7,346 nucleotides of DNA from Candidatus Altimarinota bacterium (GTDB taxonomy: Bacteria > Patescibacteriota > Gracilibacteria > Absconditabacterales > Absconditicoccaceae), in assembly GCA_015489035.1 (NCBI GenBank), contig WFMP01000138.1, positions 1 to 7,346 of the forward strand. The letters run 5' to 3'. Positions 6,660 to 7,346 of this stretch are shown piece after piece (positions within the stretch are counted from its first letter, which is position 1; each line of letters begins with the position of its first letter). The position numbers and the translations under genes are program-made. A model generated the notes under the pieces. The model was given only the letters and a program-made list of their open reading frames with translations. It ran no database searches and was not told the DNA's origin.

Positions 6660-6690
6660 TACTACATAAATAACAACAAAGGACTAAAAA

Positions 6691-7346
6691 ATGTCACAAC
6701 ACTTCCTCTTATCAGCAAAAGCAAGAACAATCTCAGAGTTAGAAGTAGCACGAATGAGCGAAGATGAGGCTAGAGAAGTGTTTGAGTCTTTAAGATGGAG
6801 TGATACAGATGGTGAGCCAGTATGTTCTCATTGTGGTTGTACTGAATCTTATGTTATCAACACTCACACACCATCAGGTAAACCTGTAAGAAGATATAAG
6901 TGCAAAGCATGTAGAAAACAATATACTGTTACAAGTGGCACTATCTTCGCATCTCATAAATTAGAACTTCGTAACTATCTTTTAGCGACTATTATTTTTG
7001 TAAATGCTGTAAAGGGTATTTCAGCACTTCAAATGTCAAGAGCATTAGGATGTCAATATAAAACTGCTTTTGTTTTAATTCATAAACTTCGTGCTGCACT
7101 TATGGATAATCAAGATGATATAAAACTAGAGGGTGTAGTTGAGATAGATGGTTGTTATGTTGGTAAAACAAGACCAGCAAATAAAAAAGAGGATAGAGTT
7201 GATTTAAGACTTGCTTCAAATGCTAATCCAAACAAGAGATGTATTATCGTTGTTAGACAGAGAGCTAGTGAGGGTAGTGATTTAATAGGTGCTGTTGCTA
7301 CAAAGACTTTTATAACTATGGGTGAATATCCAAACGCTATTAAAAA
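6691..7346 (+). CDS. IS1595-family transposase, 3' end missing at window edge
   Basis: The first 218 residues of a transposase of the IS1595 family (IS1595/IS1016-like) are present; the gene runs off the right edge. The N-terminal zinc ribbon is clear, with C45-x2-C48 (CSHCG) and C71-x2-C74 (CKACRKQYTVTSGTIF). A short helical DNA-binding region follows at about 92-140 (ISALQMSRALGC). The start of the DDE-type nuclease domain is at EIDGCYVG, with D153 as the expected first catalytic acid. The remaining catalytic residues would lie beyond the window, so activity cannot be judged. The ATG at 6691 has a strong AAAGGA ribosome site. The frame is open throughout. The gene is divergent from the RM operon and visibly richer in G+C than res, consistent with mobility. 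No GG-starting terminal inverted repeat is recognisable between it and the regulator gene. Confidence 0.9.
   Translation, partial: MSQHFLLSAKARTISELEVARMSEDEAREVFESLRWSDTDGEPVCSHCGCTESYVINTHTPSGKPVRRYKCKACRKQYTVTSGTIFASHKLELRNYLLATIIFVNAVKGISALQMSRALGCQYKTAFVLIHKLRAALMDNQDDIKLEGVVEIDGCYVGKTRPANKKEDRVDLRLASNANPNKRCIIVVRQRASEGSDLIGAVATKTFITMGEYPNAIK

Noticed and set aside
1..7346. CRISPR array, tRNA, rRNA or riboswitch
   Set aside because: No regularly spaced direct repeats and no tRNA-like or conserved RNA pattern were seen; almost all of the window is coding.

Overview
The window is AT-rich DNA dominated by one tightly packed leftward operon that encodes a Type III-like restriction-modification (RM) system. 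To its right, a divergently oriented, truncated IS1595-family transposase gene runs off the end. Low G+C, lysine/isoleucine/asparagine-rich proteins, frequent TTA/AAA/ATA/AGA codons, TATAAT-type promoters without a clear -35 box and AAAGGA-type ribosome sites suggest a low-GC Gram-negative such as a Campylobacterota (Sulfurimonas/Arcobacter-like) bacterium. That assignment is an inference from composition and general protein flavour; no ribosomal or housekeeping gene is present to confirm it.

Layout from right to left on the minus strand: a small Cro/XRE-type helix-turn-helix regulator (6268-6528) overlaps the long DNA methyltransferase gene mod (3785-6271) by 4 bases. This is followed after 3 bases by the helicase-nuclease gene res (923-3781). 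After 3 more bases comes a 79-residue unknown protein (680-919), then by a 4-base overlap a 134-residue unknown protein (279-683), then by another 4-base overlap an 81-residue helical unknown protein (37-282). Finally the first seven codons of a further gene (1-21) run off the left edge. Every junction is compatible with translational coupling, so the set probably forms one transcript. The window has no room for an internal terminator and none was seen.

Mod carries the catalytic DPPF motif and a SAM-binding motif in the order typical of beta-class amino-methyltransferases, behind an unusually long N-terminal region. Res has intact superfamily 2 helicase motifs and a C-terminal PD-(D/E)XK-like nuclease motif. 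By family knowledge, Mod provides site recognition and adenine methylation, and Res adds ATP-driven translocation or signalling and cleavage of unmodified DNA. The HTH protein is placed like a controller and has a candidate operator directly in front of its own gene.

The 162-base gap between the regulator and the transposase gene (6529-6690) is extremely AT-rich. It holds candidate divergent promoters and three inverted repeats. The small downstream genes have no recognised function and differ in G+C from res and from one another (hand counts: about 43% over 61-240, about 26% over 361-540, about 39% over 721-900, against about 16% in a sampled stretch of res, 1681-1800). This suggests a mosaic accessory region. 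The gene at 37-282 may be the surviving part of a longer frameshifted 89-residue gene that began at 307.
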